A stretch of DNA of 64,000 nucleotides, taken from the NCBI GenBank assembly GCA_038147495.1, contig JAYQTT010000013.1, positions 38,429 to 102,428 of the forward strand, given 5' to 3'. Source of the DNA: MED-G116 sp038147495. Its GTDB lineage: Bacteria; Pseudomonadota; Alphaproteobacteria; Puniceispirillales; Puniceispirillaceae. Under the pieces are notes generated by a model that saw only the letters and a list, made by a program, of their open reading frames with translations, was not told the DNA's origin and made no database searches. This document shows, one piece after another, positions 1 to 8,150 of this stretch (position 1 is the first letter of the stretch; every line of letters begins with the position of its first letter). Both the position numbers and the translations under genes were made by a program.

Positions 1-338
1 GGAACACTGCGCGCCTCATCCGCCTGAAACCTTTTGCATGAACCGGCAAGAATACCCAGCATCTCGGCATCGCCCTCATCGGATCGCTCAAATAGCAATT
101 GCATGCCAAGACACAAGCCAAGAACCGGCTGTTTGAGTTGTCTGATACAATCAACCAGGCCGTGTGCCTCAAGGGTCTGCATCGCCATTGCTGCCGCGCC
201 AACACCGGGCAGAATCACCTTCGATGCCGCCTCGATTTTGTCCCGGCTATTGGTCAATTCTGCCTCTGCTCCGCATCTTTCAAGAGCGAATCTTACCGAG
301 GCAATATTGGCGCCGCCGCTGTCTATAATCGCGATCAT
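1..338 (-). CDS. hisH: Imidazole glycerol phosphate synthase glutaminase subunit HisH (3' end outside window)
   Basis: HisH releases ammonia from glutamine for HisF in step 5 of histidine synthesis. Only the first 112 residues are in the window. The reading frame begins at ATG 338 with MIAIIDSGGANIASV, typical of HisH. The class I amidotransferase nucleophile motif GLCLGMQLLFE places the catalytic Cys near residue 76, and PGVGA near residue 44 fits the oxyanion region. An ATG four bases upstream is out of frame and hits a stop at once, so 338 is the start. The gene lies 9 bp after the hisC-hisB stop and shares its operon. Confidence 0.95.
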   Translation of the reverse strand, partial: MIAIIDSGGANIASVRFALERCGAEAELTNSRDKIEAASKVILPGVGAAAMAMQTLEAHGLVDCIRQLKQPVLGLCLGMQLLFERSDEGDAEMLGILAGSCKRFQADEARSV

Positions 339-347
339 TTCATGTTC

Positions 348-2030
348 CTAAAGGGTGCCTTTGGTGCTTGGCATCTCGCTTCCTTCCATGCGGATTGCCT
401 GACGCAACGCTCGTCCAAAGCCTTTGAAGCAGGCCTCGACCATATGATGGCAATTTTCGCCGGTTACCGCGATATGCAGATTGGCCTGCAGATTTTCAGC
501 AAGGGAATAGAATACATGACGCACCATATCTGTTGGTAAATCACCAACATGTGTGGCCGGAAATTCCGGTTCAAAATCGAGATAGAAACGGCCACTCAAA
601 TCAAGCGCGACTGTCACCAAAGATTCATCCATCGGCAGGCAAAATCCGTATCGGCCAATCCCACGTTTGTCACCAAGGGCGCCGCGTATGGCCTGCCCGA
701 TGGCAATGGCGCAATCCTCAATCGTGTGATGCGGATCAATATGCAGGTCCCCATCGCATTCAAGCGTCATGGCAAAGCCGCCATGTTTAGCGATTTGATC
801 AAGCATGTGATCATAAAATCCAATGCCAGTCTGGATATTGTTTGGCCCCGCTCGGTCAAGATCGACCACAACTGAAATAGCCGTTTCGCTTGTCCTTCGG
901 ATGATTTTCTGTGTTCGGCTTGGCTGTTCACTGATCGTGGCCGTGCCACCAAGGGCATCAAGAAGGCGCTGCATTTCGGCATCGCTACCAATCGATATCC
1001 GGACCATGTTCTCAAGACGCGGTTGATGAGACTGGTTGCGCAGTATGATCCCTGCCTGCTGGGCCAGCCCACAGAATTCACCGGCGTCTCGCGCTTTGAC
1101 GAGGACAAAATTGGCATCTGACGGCAGGATACGCTCCACCTTGTCGCTTTTAGCGAGTTCCTTGCAAAACCAATCCCGGCGGGCAACCGTTTGCGTGCGT
1201 TTTTCAGCAAGGCGTTTTTGATTGGACGCCGTCATGATGCTGCCGACATTGGCAATGACAGGTTGCGGGATTGGATAAGGCGCAAGAACCTTGCGCATCA
1301 GCTGTGTTACCGGCTGCGAGGCAATCGCACCGCCGCAGCGAAGGCCAGCTGCCGCATGTGATTTCGACAGTGTCCGCAGAATGACAAGATTGTCATAATC
1401 CTCGACAGCCGGTATCAGGCTTCGCGCGGCACCCGACTCGATTGCATAATCGATATAGGTTTCATCAACCACAACAAGAGCCTGACCCTCAAAGCGGCGG
1501 CACAGGCTGACAATGGCTGTCTCATCCATGACATTGGCCGTCGGGTTGTTCGGAGAGCAAACAAAAACAAGCTTGGTGTTTGCGTCTGCCGCGGCATCAA
1601 TGGCCGCCGGATCAAGGCCGAAATCATCTGTCAGTGGCGCCTCACGTCATTCGACTCCCTGAAGAATTGCAGATTGTGCATACATCGCGAATGTTGGGGG
1701 GCAAATGATCACATTGTCGATTGCCGGTTCGCAAAATGCCCGAAACAGGCACTCAATGGCCTCATCAGCGCCGCGCGTGATGATCAGATTGCGTGACGAG
1801 ACATCCAGCCACTCGCAGAATTGCCGCACCAGCTCTTTTGGCTGCTGTGCAGAATAGCGCGCCAGATTGCCGGCGCCGATAAAGGCCTCATAGCTGCATT
1901 CATTTGCGTCAAGAAAGATCGTCTGGGCGTCATCAGCCACAAGTGATCTGGCTGAGGCATATTCGGCCATGGCAATAATGCCCGCCCGCGCACGCCCGGC
2001 GATTCCGGATATATAGGTTGGTTCTTTCAT
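348..2030 (-). CDS. hisC-hisB: HisC-HisB fusion (histidinol-phosphate aminotransferase + imidazoleglycerol-phosphate dehydratase), interrupted by an in-frame TGA
   Basis: The reading frame spans 561 codons. Residues 1 to about 361 are a HisC aminotransferase with FLDANE near the N-terminus, CSPNNPT and the PLP lysine in LRTLSKS near residue 223. Residues about 372-560 are a HisB dehydratase with TGIGFYDHMLDQIA, DPHHTIEDCA and the usual C-terminal STKGTL. The two are joined without a stop by a short linker. Codon 128 (1647-1649) is TGA, but the same frame continues on both sides with good HisC sequence (GVE, stop, REAPL). TGA serves as a normal stop elsewhere in the window. The cause may be a real nonsense mutation, a base error or recoding. 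If the stop is real, the downstream ATG at 1529 would give only a truncated HisC plus intact HisB. The gene starts shortly after hisG. Confidence 0.85.
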
Positions 2031-2039
2031 GTTATCGCC

Positions 2040-2972
2040 TCAATCCAGCATTTTCTCGATTGGCATGACAAGGATCGAACTGGCGCCAGTATTTTGTAAA
2101 TCTTCCATGGTTGTCCAGAACACTTCTTCATCACATACGGCATGTACCGCGACCATGTCCTCCCGCCCCTGCAGGGGCATGACAGTCGGTGACGCGGAGC
2201 CCGGCAGGACGGCCTTGATCGCGTCCAGTGCCTCAATCGGGCTGTTCAACATGATGTAGCGGCTGTTGTCGGCGCGGAGCACGGCCCGAATGCGTGACAT
2301 CAATTTGTCGTAAATGGCGCTTAGACCATCACCCATCTGATCGGTCTTGATCATCACGGCTTGCGACTCAAGAATGGCTTCCTGCTCCATCAGCCCATTA
2401 GAGATGAGAGTGTTTCCGGTAGAAACAAGATCGCAGATAGCGTCAGCCAGATGGGTCCGTGGCGCGACTTCAACCGCACCTTCCATCGTCACGATGTCCG
2501 CATCAACGTTTTTTTCAGCAAGAAATTTTGCCAGCAAGCCACGATAGGAGGTGGCGATTGTTTTACCCGCAAGCGCCTTAACAGAGCTGTAGCCGAAGCC
2601 TGTAGGCGTTGCAATTGACAGCCGACAACGTCCAAATCCTAAATTCTGGACCTGTTTGAGGCTGGCATATTTTTCCGGGAACAGTGCCTGTTTTTCCAGC
2701 AGGGTATTTTGACCAATAATGCCTACCTGACACACGTTTGTCGTGAGGAATGCGGGGATGTCATCATCCCTGACCAAGAAAACATCAAGTGGAAAATTAT
2801 GGGCGCGGCAAAGCAATTGGTCCCTGCTTTTGAGCAGTGATATACCCGCCTTTTCCAGCAACTTGACTGATTGCTCGGACAGGCGTCCCGACTTTTGAAT
2901 GGCAATCTTCAGGCGGCCATCACCATTCATCGGGTTGGCTGATAGCGAGATTGTTTGTTGGGCGTTATTCAT
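2040..2972 (-). CDS. hisG: ATP phosphoribosyltransferase, long form
   Basis: This enzyme catalyses the first committed step of histidine synthesis, joining ATP and PRPP. The 310-residue length, with a C-terminal stretch (about 225-310) beyond the catalytic domain, matches the long HisG type, which carries its own ACT-like histidine-sensing domain and needs no HisZ partner. The PRPP-binding segment ADAICDLVSTGNTLISNGL lies at residues 176-194. The N-terminal LKIAIQKSGRLSE is typical. The gene starts 3 bp after the regulator gene stop and is followed by hisC-hisB. No hisD lies next to it, unlike the enteric order. Confidence 0.95.
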   Translation of the reverse strand: MNNAQQTISLSANPMNGDGRLKIAIQKSGRLSEQSVKLLEKAGISLLKSRDQLLCRAHNFPLDVFLVRDDDIPAFLTTNVCQVGIIGQNTLLEKQALFPEKYASLKQVQNLGFGRCRLSIATPTGFGYSSVKALAGKTIATSYRGLLAKFLAEKNVDADIVTMEGAVEVAPRTHLADAICDLVSTGNTLISNGLMEQEAILESQAVMIKTDQMGDGLSAIYDKLMSRIRAVLRADNSRYIMLNSPIEALDAIKAVLPGSASPTVMPLQGREDMVAVHAVCDEEVFWTTMEDLQNTGASSILVMPIEKMLD

Positions 2973-2975
2973 AGG

Positions 2976-3269
2976 TCAAATTTTTCCCAGACGTTGCATT
3001 ATTGTTTTGTAGCCGTCATTTCCACTGTTCAGAAAACGCGCGACACGGACGATCGTCGCGGTGCTTACTTTGGTTTCAGCAGCGATTTGACGGTAGGGTA
3101 TGTTTTTCACGAGCATTTGCGCTACGCGCCACCGGTCAATCAACCCTTCTAACTCTGCAGGGGTGCACAGATCATTGAAGAAACTGCGTGCCTCTTCATT
3201 GTCACGCAGTTCCAGAATGGCCTCATAGAGATCCATTTCATGTGTCTGATCAATGCTTGAGCGCTTCAC
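2976..3269 (-). CDS. TrpR-like helix-turn-helix regulator (YerC/HisR type), first gene of the his operon
   Basis: This 97-residue protein belongs to the TrpR-related YerC/YecD family. The core SFFNDLCTPAELEGLIDRW is followed by a helix-turn-helix around YRQIAAETKVSTATIVRV (residues about 60-78). The start is GTG 3269 with AGAGG and AAGG upstream; an ATG at 3236 is an alternative. Relatives in Gram-positive bacteria have been proposed to act as histidine-responsive repressors, so a similar role here is an inference from family and position. It is the first gene of the operon and has a palindrome 48 bp upstream. Confidence 0.85.
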   Translation of the reverse strand: MKRSSIDQTHEMDLYEAILELRDNEEARSFFNDLCTPAELEGLIDRWRVAQMLVKNIPYRQIAAETKVSTATIVRVARFLNSGNDGYKTIMQRLGKI

Positions 3270-3316
3270 GTGCCTTACCTCTCGTCAACACGAGCCCATC
3301 CCGTGTCAATGTGTTA

Positions 3317-3338
3317 GCGGTTTAATACGTTAAAACGC
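3317..3338. promoter_or_regulatory. Candidate operator of the his operon (22-bp inverted repeat)
   Basis: The sequence GCGGTTTAA-TACG-TTAAAACGC is an interrupted palindrome with eight matched pairs out of nine across a 4-bp centre. It lies 48 bp before the GTG of the TrpR-like gene, where an operator would sit. The two half sites read GCGGTTTAA and GCGTTTTAA. Binding by the adjacent regulator is inferred, not shown. Confidence 0.45.
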
Positions 3339-3378
3339 CAAAGTCAAATGACAATTGGTGAATTTTTAGAAACTTTAT

Positions 3379-4254
3379 CTAGAAACCTTGAAGGGGATGC
3401 TCGGGGCCGCGCTGCAACCAATTGTTGCTTGGATATTTTGTTGTGCCTTCAATGACATGTAGCGCATAGGCATGTCTTGACCGAGAAGATGTGTTGGCAC
3501 CTGAAAGATGGGGCAGCCTGCCATGAAGCAGGACAAGGCTACCTTTTGGTGCGCTCAGTTCTGTATCGGCTTCCCTAAAAGGTGTGCCGTCCAATTCCTG
3601 CATCTGCAAATCACCGTTTTTATCCTGAAACAATTTGCGTAACGGGCCTTTGTGCCCACCATTTTCGGCATATAAACAACCATTTTGTGCTGTCGCATCC
3701 TCAATCGCGACCCAGAAACCAACACAGCTTTCAGGTTCGGTGTAAAGAAATGTCGAGTCCTGATGGCAATTCACCTCTCCACCAATATGTGCGTTTTTGC
3801 AGATATACATCGATTGCAATAGGCGCGGATCAGTGAACAGGCGCTGCGCCACCTCTTGCATCTGTGGCGATCTGGAAAATGCTGAAAATTTTGCGTCTAG
3901 ATCATGCAAATTATGGCCGATCTTGTTCACCGCCTCGCGCATGGGCACGTTAAGCTTACCGTCTTCCGACACCGCCCCCTCTTCCAGAAAAAATCGGATT
4001 TTGTCACCTGAAGTGCGGAAATAATCAGCCTTGGCGTGAGATTGCCCGGCCGCCGAGAAGATTACCAAATCCTCATCCGGTTTGTGATGGTCCATAAGGT
4101 GCTGGGCATGCGCTTTCAGCGCATCACATTGATCTGCAGGAAAAAAACCTTCGAGAACCAGAAAGCCATCGTTCTCAAAGGCCGAAACCATCTCATCCGT
4201 CATATTTCCTTGCCAGGTGAAACGCCGGGAAACACATGTCTTTTGGCTGTTCAT
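3379..4254 (-). CDS. Phytanoyl-CoA dioxygenase family protein
   Basis: This is a 291-residue Fe(II)/2-oxoglutarate-dependent oxygenase of the PhyH family. The metal-binding H-x-D is in NCHQDSTFLY near residue 165. The distal His and the 2-oxoglutarate Arg fit LLHGRLPHLSGAN and SRSRHAYALH near residues 243-268. The start at 4254 has AAAGGA 7 bp upstream; Met18 (MTDEMVSAF) also has AAGGA nearby and may be the true start. The substrate cannot be told from sequence. The gene follows sixA by 11 bp, so the two may be cotranscribed. Confidence 0.85.
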   Translation of the reverse strand: MNSQKTCVSRRFTWQGNMTDEMVSAFENDGFLVLEGFFPADQCDALKAHAQHLMDHHKPDEDLVIFSAAGQSHAKADYFRTSGDKIRFFLEEGAVSEDGKLNVPMREAVNKIGHNLHDLDAKFSAFSRSPQMQEVAQRLFTDPRLLQSMYICKNAHIGGEVNCHQDSTFLYTEPESCVGFWVAIEDATAQNGCLYAENGGHKGPLRKLFQDKNGDLQMQELDGTPFREADTELSAPKGSLVLLHGRLPHLSGANTSSRSRHAYALHVIEGTTKYPSNNWLQRGPEHPLQGF

Positions 4255-4265
4255 TTTTCTTTCCT

Positions 4266-4778
4266 TTATTGGGACGGTGCGAGATCCCGAACGCGTATCA
4301 TCGACAAAAGCGTGCCCTCATCAGGATCGATGTCGGCCAACCGGTCGACACCAAAGCCAACATCTGCGACGCAACAGGTGGGAAAATAGGACAGGTTTCG
4401 GTCAGTGTGCCTTGAGCCGACCATGTGATTAAGTAAAACCACAAGGCCCGGATTATGGCCCACGATCATGATATTATTCAGCTCGGCCGCGCGTTCCGCA
4501 ATCAACAGCAACAGCGCGCTTGCCGTCCCCTCATATATCGATGGGCAAATTTCGTGCGGAATATCAGGCCAGTTACTACTGGCGATCTCAAATGTTTCGC
4601 GTGTTCGCGCCGCAGGAGATACCAGTACATGGTCCGGAAGCATGGCTTGTTGCTGTATGAAAGCGCCCATTGTCGCGGCGTTTCGCCGTCCGCGGCTGGT
4701 CAACTCGCGCTCAAAATCGTCCTTCGCCATTGAAGGCGTGTCGGCCTTGCCGTGTCTGAACAGGGTGATGCGCGCCAT
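4266..4778 (-). CDS. sixA: SixA-type phosphohistidine phosphatase
   Basis: This 170-residue protein of the histidine phosphatase superfamily starts with the RHG signature (ITLFRHGKAD; catalytic His at residue 9). It has a second Arg in SPAARTRET and a second catalytic His in IVGHNPGL. It is close in size to E. coli SixA, which dephosphorylates phosphohistidine on HPt or phosphotransfer proteins. No kinase or phosphotransfer gene is adjacent. It is transcribed away from cysK and towards the dioxygenase gene. Confidence 0.9.
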   Translation of the reverse strand: MARITLFRHGKADTPSMAKDDFERELTSRGRRNAATMGAFIQQQAMLPDHVLVSPAARTRETFEIASSNWPDIPHEICPSIYEGTASALLLLIAERAAELNNIMIVGHNPGLVVLLNHMVGSRHTDRNLSYFPTCCVADVGFGVDRLADIDPDEGTLLSMIRVRDLAPSQ

Positions 4779-4959
4779 GTTTGCTTTCCAGTTGATGCAG
4801 GAGTGTCTAGAGTGGCACGGATTTACAAGGCGGGCAATAATAGCCGAAAGGTATATCCTGCCGCAGCTTTACGTTTGTTAGGCTGTTGGTGTAATTACTG
4901 TTGTCCGATTAATTTTGCGTTTGATTCAAAATCACGAATTTCCACTCTGGAGCCCATTG

Positions 4960-5967
4960 ATGACGTCCTCTCCAAAATCCCATGAATTTATCGATGCGAT
5001 TGGCAATACGCCGCTGATCAGGTTGCGTGCCGTATCAGAGATGACCGGTTGCGATATCTATGGCAAAGCGGAATTCATGAACCCGGGCGGATCGGTCAAG
5101 GACCGTGCGGCACTTGCCATTATCGAGGACGCAGAGAAAAAGGGTCTGCTGACCACTGGCGGTCTGATCGTTGAGGGCACCGCAGGCAACACCGGAATAG
5201 GCCTGACCATGGTCGGCAATGCCAAGGGGTATCGTTCGGTCATTGTGATGCCAGAAACGCAAAGTCAGGAAAAGAAAGACTCGCTTCGCATTTATGGCGC
5301 TGATCTGCGCCTTGTGCCGGCCAAACCCTACAAGGACCCCGGCAATTATGTGCGCTATTCAGAAAAGCTGGCCGAGGAATTGGCAGCAACGCATGATGGC
5401 GGCGTCATATGGGCAAACCAGTTTGATAACACGGCCAACATGCAGGGTCATTTCGATACTACTGGTCCTGAAATCTGGCGTCAGACAGAAGGAAAGATTG
5501 ACGGGTTTATTTGTGCTGTCGGCTCTGGCGGGACGATTGCCGGCGTTGGCAGCTATCTGAAATCGAAGAACAAAAACGTGAAAATCGGATTGGCTGATCC
5601 CGGGGGTTCGGCTCTTTATGAATATTACACTTCCGGCGAACTGAAGGCCGAAGGCAATTCTGTCTCTGAAGGGATTGGTCAGGGCCGAATTACAAAGAAC
5701 CTCGCCGAGGCGCCGATTGATCTTGCATATCGTCTTCTCGATGAGGACGCTCTACCCCTGATTTACGATTTGATGCGTGAAGAAGGTCTGTATCTCGGAG
5801 GATCAACAGCAATCAATGTCGCTGGCGCTCTTGCCATGGCAAAGGAACTTGGGCCGGGACACACGATTGTCACGATCTTGTGTGACAGCGGTCAAAGATA
5901 TCAGTCAAAAATATGGAATCCGGCTTTCCTCAAGGAAAAAAATTTGCCGGTGCCGTCTTGGCTTTAG
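4960..5967 (+). CDS. cysK: Cysteine synthase A (O-acetylserine sulfhydrylase)
   Basis: The PLP-dependent enzyme makes cysteine from O-acetylserine and sulfide. The PLP lysine is Lys47 in NPGGSVKDRAA. The substrate loop reads GTAGNTGIG, and the phosphate-binding stretch VGSGGTIAGVGSYLK follows. I chose ATG 4960 because GGAG lies 7 bp upstream and the protein then begins just before the conserved IGNTPLIRL; an upstream ATG at 4915 would add 15 unlikely residues. The 335-residue form has a longer C-terminal end than E. coli CysK. The sulfurtransferase gene follows 46 bp downstream, giving a sulfur-metabolism pair. Confidence 0.93.
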   Translation: MTSSPKSHEFIDAIGNTPLIRLRAVSEMTGCDIYGKAEFMNPGGSVKDRAALAIIEDAEKKGLLTTGGLIVEGTAGNTGIGLTMVGNAKGYRSVIVMPETQSQEKKDSLRIYGADLRLVPAKPYKDPGNYVRYSEKLAEELAATHDGGVIWANQFDNTANMQGHFDTTGPEIWRQTEGKIDGFICAVGSGGTIAGVGSYLKSKNKNVKIGLADPGGSALYEYYTSGELKAEGNSVSEGIGQGRITKNLAEAPIDLAYRLLDEDALPLIYDLMREEGLYLGGSTAINVAGALAMAKELGPGHTIVTILCDSGQRYQSKIWNPAFLKEKNLPVPSWL

Positions 5968-6013
5968 TGCCAATCAATCAAACCGATCGATTCGAAAGAC
6001 AGGGAGTAAAGAT

Positions 6014-6862
6014 ATGGTTTCACCATTGATCAAAGCTGATTGGCTTATGGCAAACCTCGATAATGTGAAGGTTCTTGACGCCAGCTCACATTTGCCGGGT
6101 TCCGGGCGTGATGCAACTGCCGAATATGCTGCATCGAGGATACCGGGTGCTGGACGGTTTGATATTGGAAAGGTGGCGGATTCCGATAATCCGTTGCCGC
6201 ATATGATCCCTTCATCCGATGACTTTGCCACCGCCGTTTCCAAAATGGGTATCAGTGATTCGGATCATGTGGTGATTTATGACGACTCGCCAATCATGCC
6301 TGCAACGCGCGTCTGGTGGATGTTCCGGTTATTTGGTCATGAAAATGTTTCGGTCCTTGATGGTGGTTTGGCCGCATGGCGGGCAATTAATGGCCCAATG
6401 GAAACAGGTGATCCGCAGACACCACCGCCCGGTGACTTTCATGTGCGGCCCTCGGTCGGCGCACAGGTCATCGACAAGCCAACAATCGAAGCCCTGATCG
6501 CCGCTGACAGCCTCGGACAAATGGCTGATGCACGCCCGCAGCCTCGTTTTGAAGGAAGTGTCGCTGAACCGCGGGCAGGACTTCGTGCCGGTCATATTCC
6601 CGGCGCCCGCAATGTGCCGCTTACCACATTGGTAAATGAAGACGGGACGTTCAAATCTGTTGATGGTATCCGTTCTGCCTTTGTCGCGGGTGGGGTTGAC
6701 CCTGATCGTCCAATCATCACCAGCTGTGGATCCGGTGTGACGGCTTGTGGTCTTGCGCTTGGTCTTGCGTTGGCCGGTAATGAGCAAGTCTTTATGTATG
6801 ACGGATCATGGACCGAATGGGGAGCAAGCGATGCCCCGATTGAGACCGGTCCAGCCTCATGA
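6014..6862 (+). CDS. sseA: 3-mercaptopyruvate/thiosulfate sulfurtransferase
   Basis: This 282-residue protein has two rhodanese domains: an inactive N-terminal one (about 5-125) and a catalytic C-terminal one (about 155-280). The active-site Cys is at about residue 238 in the loop CGSGVTA, the form typical of mercaptopyruvate sulfurtransferases rather than thiosulfate-specific enzymes. The start at ATG 6014 has AGGGAG upstream. The gene follows cysK on the same strand and probably forms a sulfur-metabolism unit with it. Confidence 0.92.
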   Translation: MVSPLIKADWLMANLDNVKVLDASSHLPGSGRDATAEYAASRIPGAGRFDIGKVADSDNPLPHMIPSSDDFATAVSKMGISDSDHVVIYDDSPIMPATRVWWMFRLFGHENVSVLDGGLAAWRAINGPMETGDPQTPPPGDFHVRPSVGAQVIDKPTIEALIAADSLGQMADARPQPRFEGSVAEPRAGLRAGHIPGARNVPLTTLVNEDGTFKSVDGIRSAFVAGGVDPDRPIITSCGSGVTACGLALGLALAGNEQVFMYDGSWTEWGASDAPIETGPAS

Positions 6863-6943
6863 TCTGATGGATCGTGGCAATTGCAAGGGGGTGGCCTGAT
6901 CAACAGCGAAAAAGCTGTAAACTCACTTGCCCGAGCAAAGTCT

Positions 6944-6958
6944 TATCGCGGCGCGATA
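6944..6958. promoter_or_regulatory. Perfect 15-bp palindrome upstream of aapJ
   Basis: TATCGCG-G-CGCGATA is a perfect inverted repeat about 97 bp before the aapJ start and 82 bp after the sseA stop. It could be an operator for the amino-acid transporter operon or the stem of a weak terminator for sseA; a TTGTTTTT stretch follows about 10 bp later. I cannot choose between these from sequence alone. Confidence 0.35.
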
Positions 6959-7054
6959 GTGCTGGTGTTGTTTTTCAATAACTGTTACCTTACTTAGACG
7001 GTGTTCTTGCTTTTTTGCGGAACACTTTGTTTTTTTAACGCTAGGGAGAGCATT

Positions 7055-8071
7055 ATGAAAAAACTTACAGTCGCCATGGCTGCTATTGCCGGTGTAGCAC
7101 TTGCTTCATCAGTAAACGCCGCCACTCTCGACGACGTAAAAGCCAAGGGCTTCGTCCAGTGCGGCGTGAGCCAGGGCCTGCCGGGCTTCTCAAACGCTGA
7201 TGACAGCGGAAATTGGACTGGTATCGACGTCGATCTTTGTCGTGCTGTTGCCGCTGCTGTATTCGGTGACGCAAACTCAGTGAAATACACCCCACTCTCA
7301 GCCAAGCAGCGTTTTACCGCTCTGGCTTCAGGTGAGGTCGACATCCTGTCACGTAACACAACCTGGACAATGACTCGTGATACCCAGTTGGGTCTGAACT
7401 TTGCCGGCGTAAACTATTACGATGGTCAGGGCATGATGGTTCCAACATCACTTGGTGTGACATCAGCTCTTGAGCTCGATGGTGCGAACATCTGCACAAA
7501 CACCGGTACAACCACAGAGTTGAACATCACCGACTATTTCCGCGCTAACGGCATGTCATTCAACCTCGTTGCTTTTGAAAAGGCTGACGAAGTTGTTGCC
7601 GCTTATGATGCAGGTCGTTGTGACGTTTACACCACTGACCGTTCAGGTCTGGCTGCCCAGCGTGGCAAGCTGACTGCACCTGACAACCATGTTGTTCTGC
7701 CTGAGATCATCTCAAAAGAGCCTCTTGGTCCAGTTGTTCGTCAGGGTGATGACCAGTGGTTCAACATTGTTCGTTGGTCACTGAACGCGATGATTAACGC
7801 CGAAGAAATGGGCATTTCATCAGCGAATGTGAACGCCACCAAATACAACGAAGTGTCACCTGGTGTTGCACGTCTCGTTGGTAAGGAAGGCAACTTCGGT
7901 GAAGAGTTGGGTCTGTCAAATGACTGGGCTTACAACATCATCTCACAGGTCGGCAACTATGGCGAAAGCTATGAGAAGCATGTCGGTCTGAACACACCGC
8001 TGAAGCTTGCTCGTGGCGTGAATGCGCTGTGGAAAGACGGTGGCATTCTGTATGCCGCACCAATTCGCTAA
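7055..8071 (+). CDS. aapJ: General L-amino acid ABC transporter, periplasmic binding protein AapJ
   Basis: This 338-residue solute-binding protein begins with a signal peptide (MKKLTVAMAAIAGVALASS, predicted cleavage after VNA near residue 22). It continues with a family 3 amino-acid binding fold: TLDDVKAKGFVQCGVS, the ligand loop DILSRNTTWT and the hinge region CTNTGTTTELN. The start at ATG 7055 is preceded by AGGGAGAG. It captures polar and hydrophobic L-amino acids for the AapQM permease. A hairpin terminator follows the gene, which should keep the binding protein more abundant than the membrane parts. Confidence 0.95.
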   Translation: MKKLTVAMAAIAGVALASSVNAATLDDVKAKGFVQCGVSQGLPGFSNADDSGNWTGIDVDLCRAVAAAVFGDANSVKYTPLSAKQRFTALASGEVDILSRNTTWTMTRDTQLGLNFAGVNYYDGQGMMVPTSLGVTSALELDGANICTNTGTTTELNITDYFRANGMSFNLVAFEKADEVVAAYDAGRCDVYTTDRSGLAAQRGKLTAPDNHVVLPEIISKEPLGPVVRQGDDQWFNIVRWSLNAMINAEEMGISSANVNATKYNEVSPGVARLVGKEGNFGEELGLSNDWAYNIISQVGNYGESYEKHVGLNTPLKLARGVNALWKDGGILYAAPIR

Positions 8072-8087
8072 GCGATAGACTTTACAG

Positions 8088-8119
8088 CCTGGCCCCGTTA
8101 GCGGGGTCAGGTTTTTTTT
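8088..8119 (+). terminator. Rho-independent terminator/attenuator between aapJ and aapQ
   Basis: A ten-pair stem (CCTGGCCCCG paired with CGGGGTCAGG, one G-U pair) with loop TTAG is followed by eight T residues. It sits 16 bp after the aapJ stop and before the aapQ start. Its position suggests partial termination, giving more aapJ than aapQMP transcript. Confidence 0.85.
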
Positions 8120-8150
8120 GATCCCTAAAACAACCAATTTGCGCCAGTCC

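Noticed and set aside
1640..1660. Reassigned TGA (tryptophan) as explanation of the hisC-hisB break
   Set aside because: Many genes here end cleanly at TGA with overlapping ATGA starts, so TGA is a stop.
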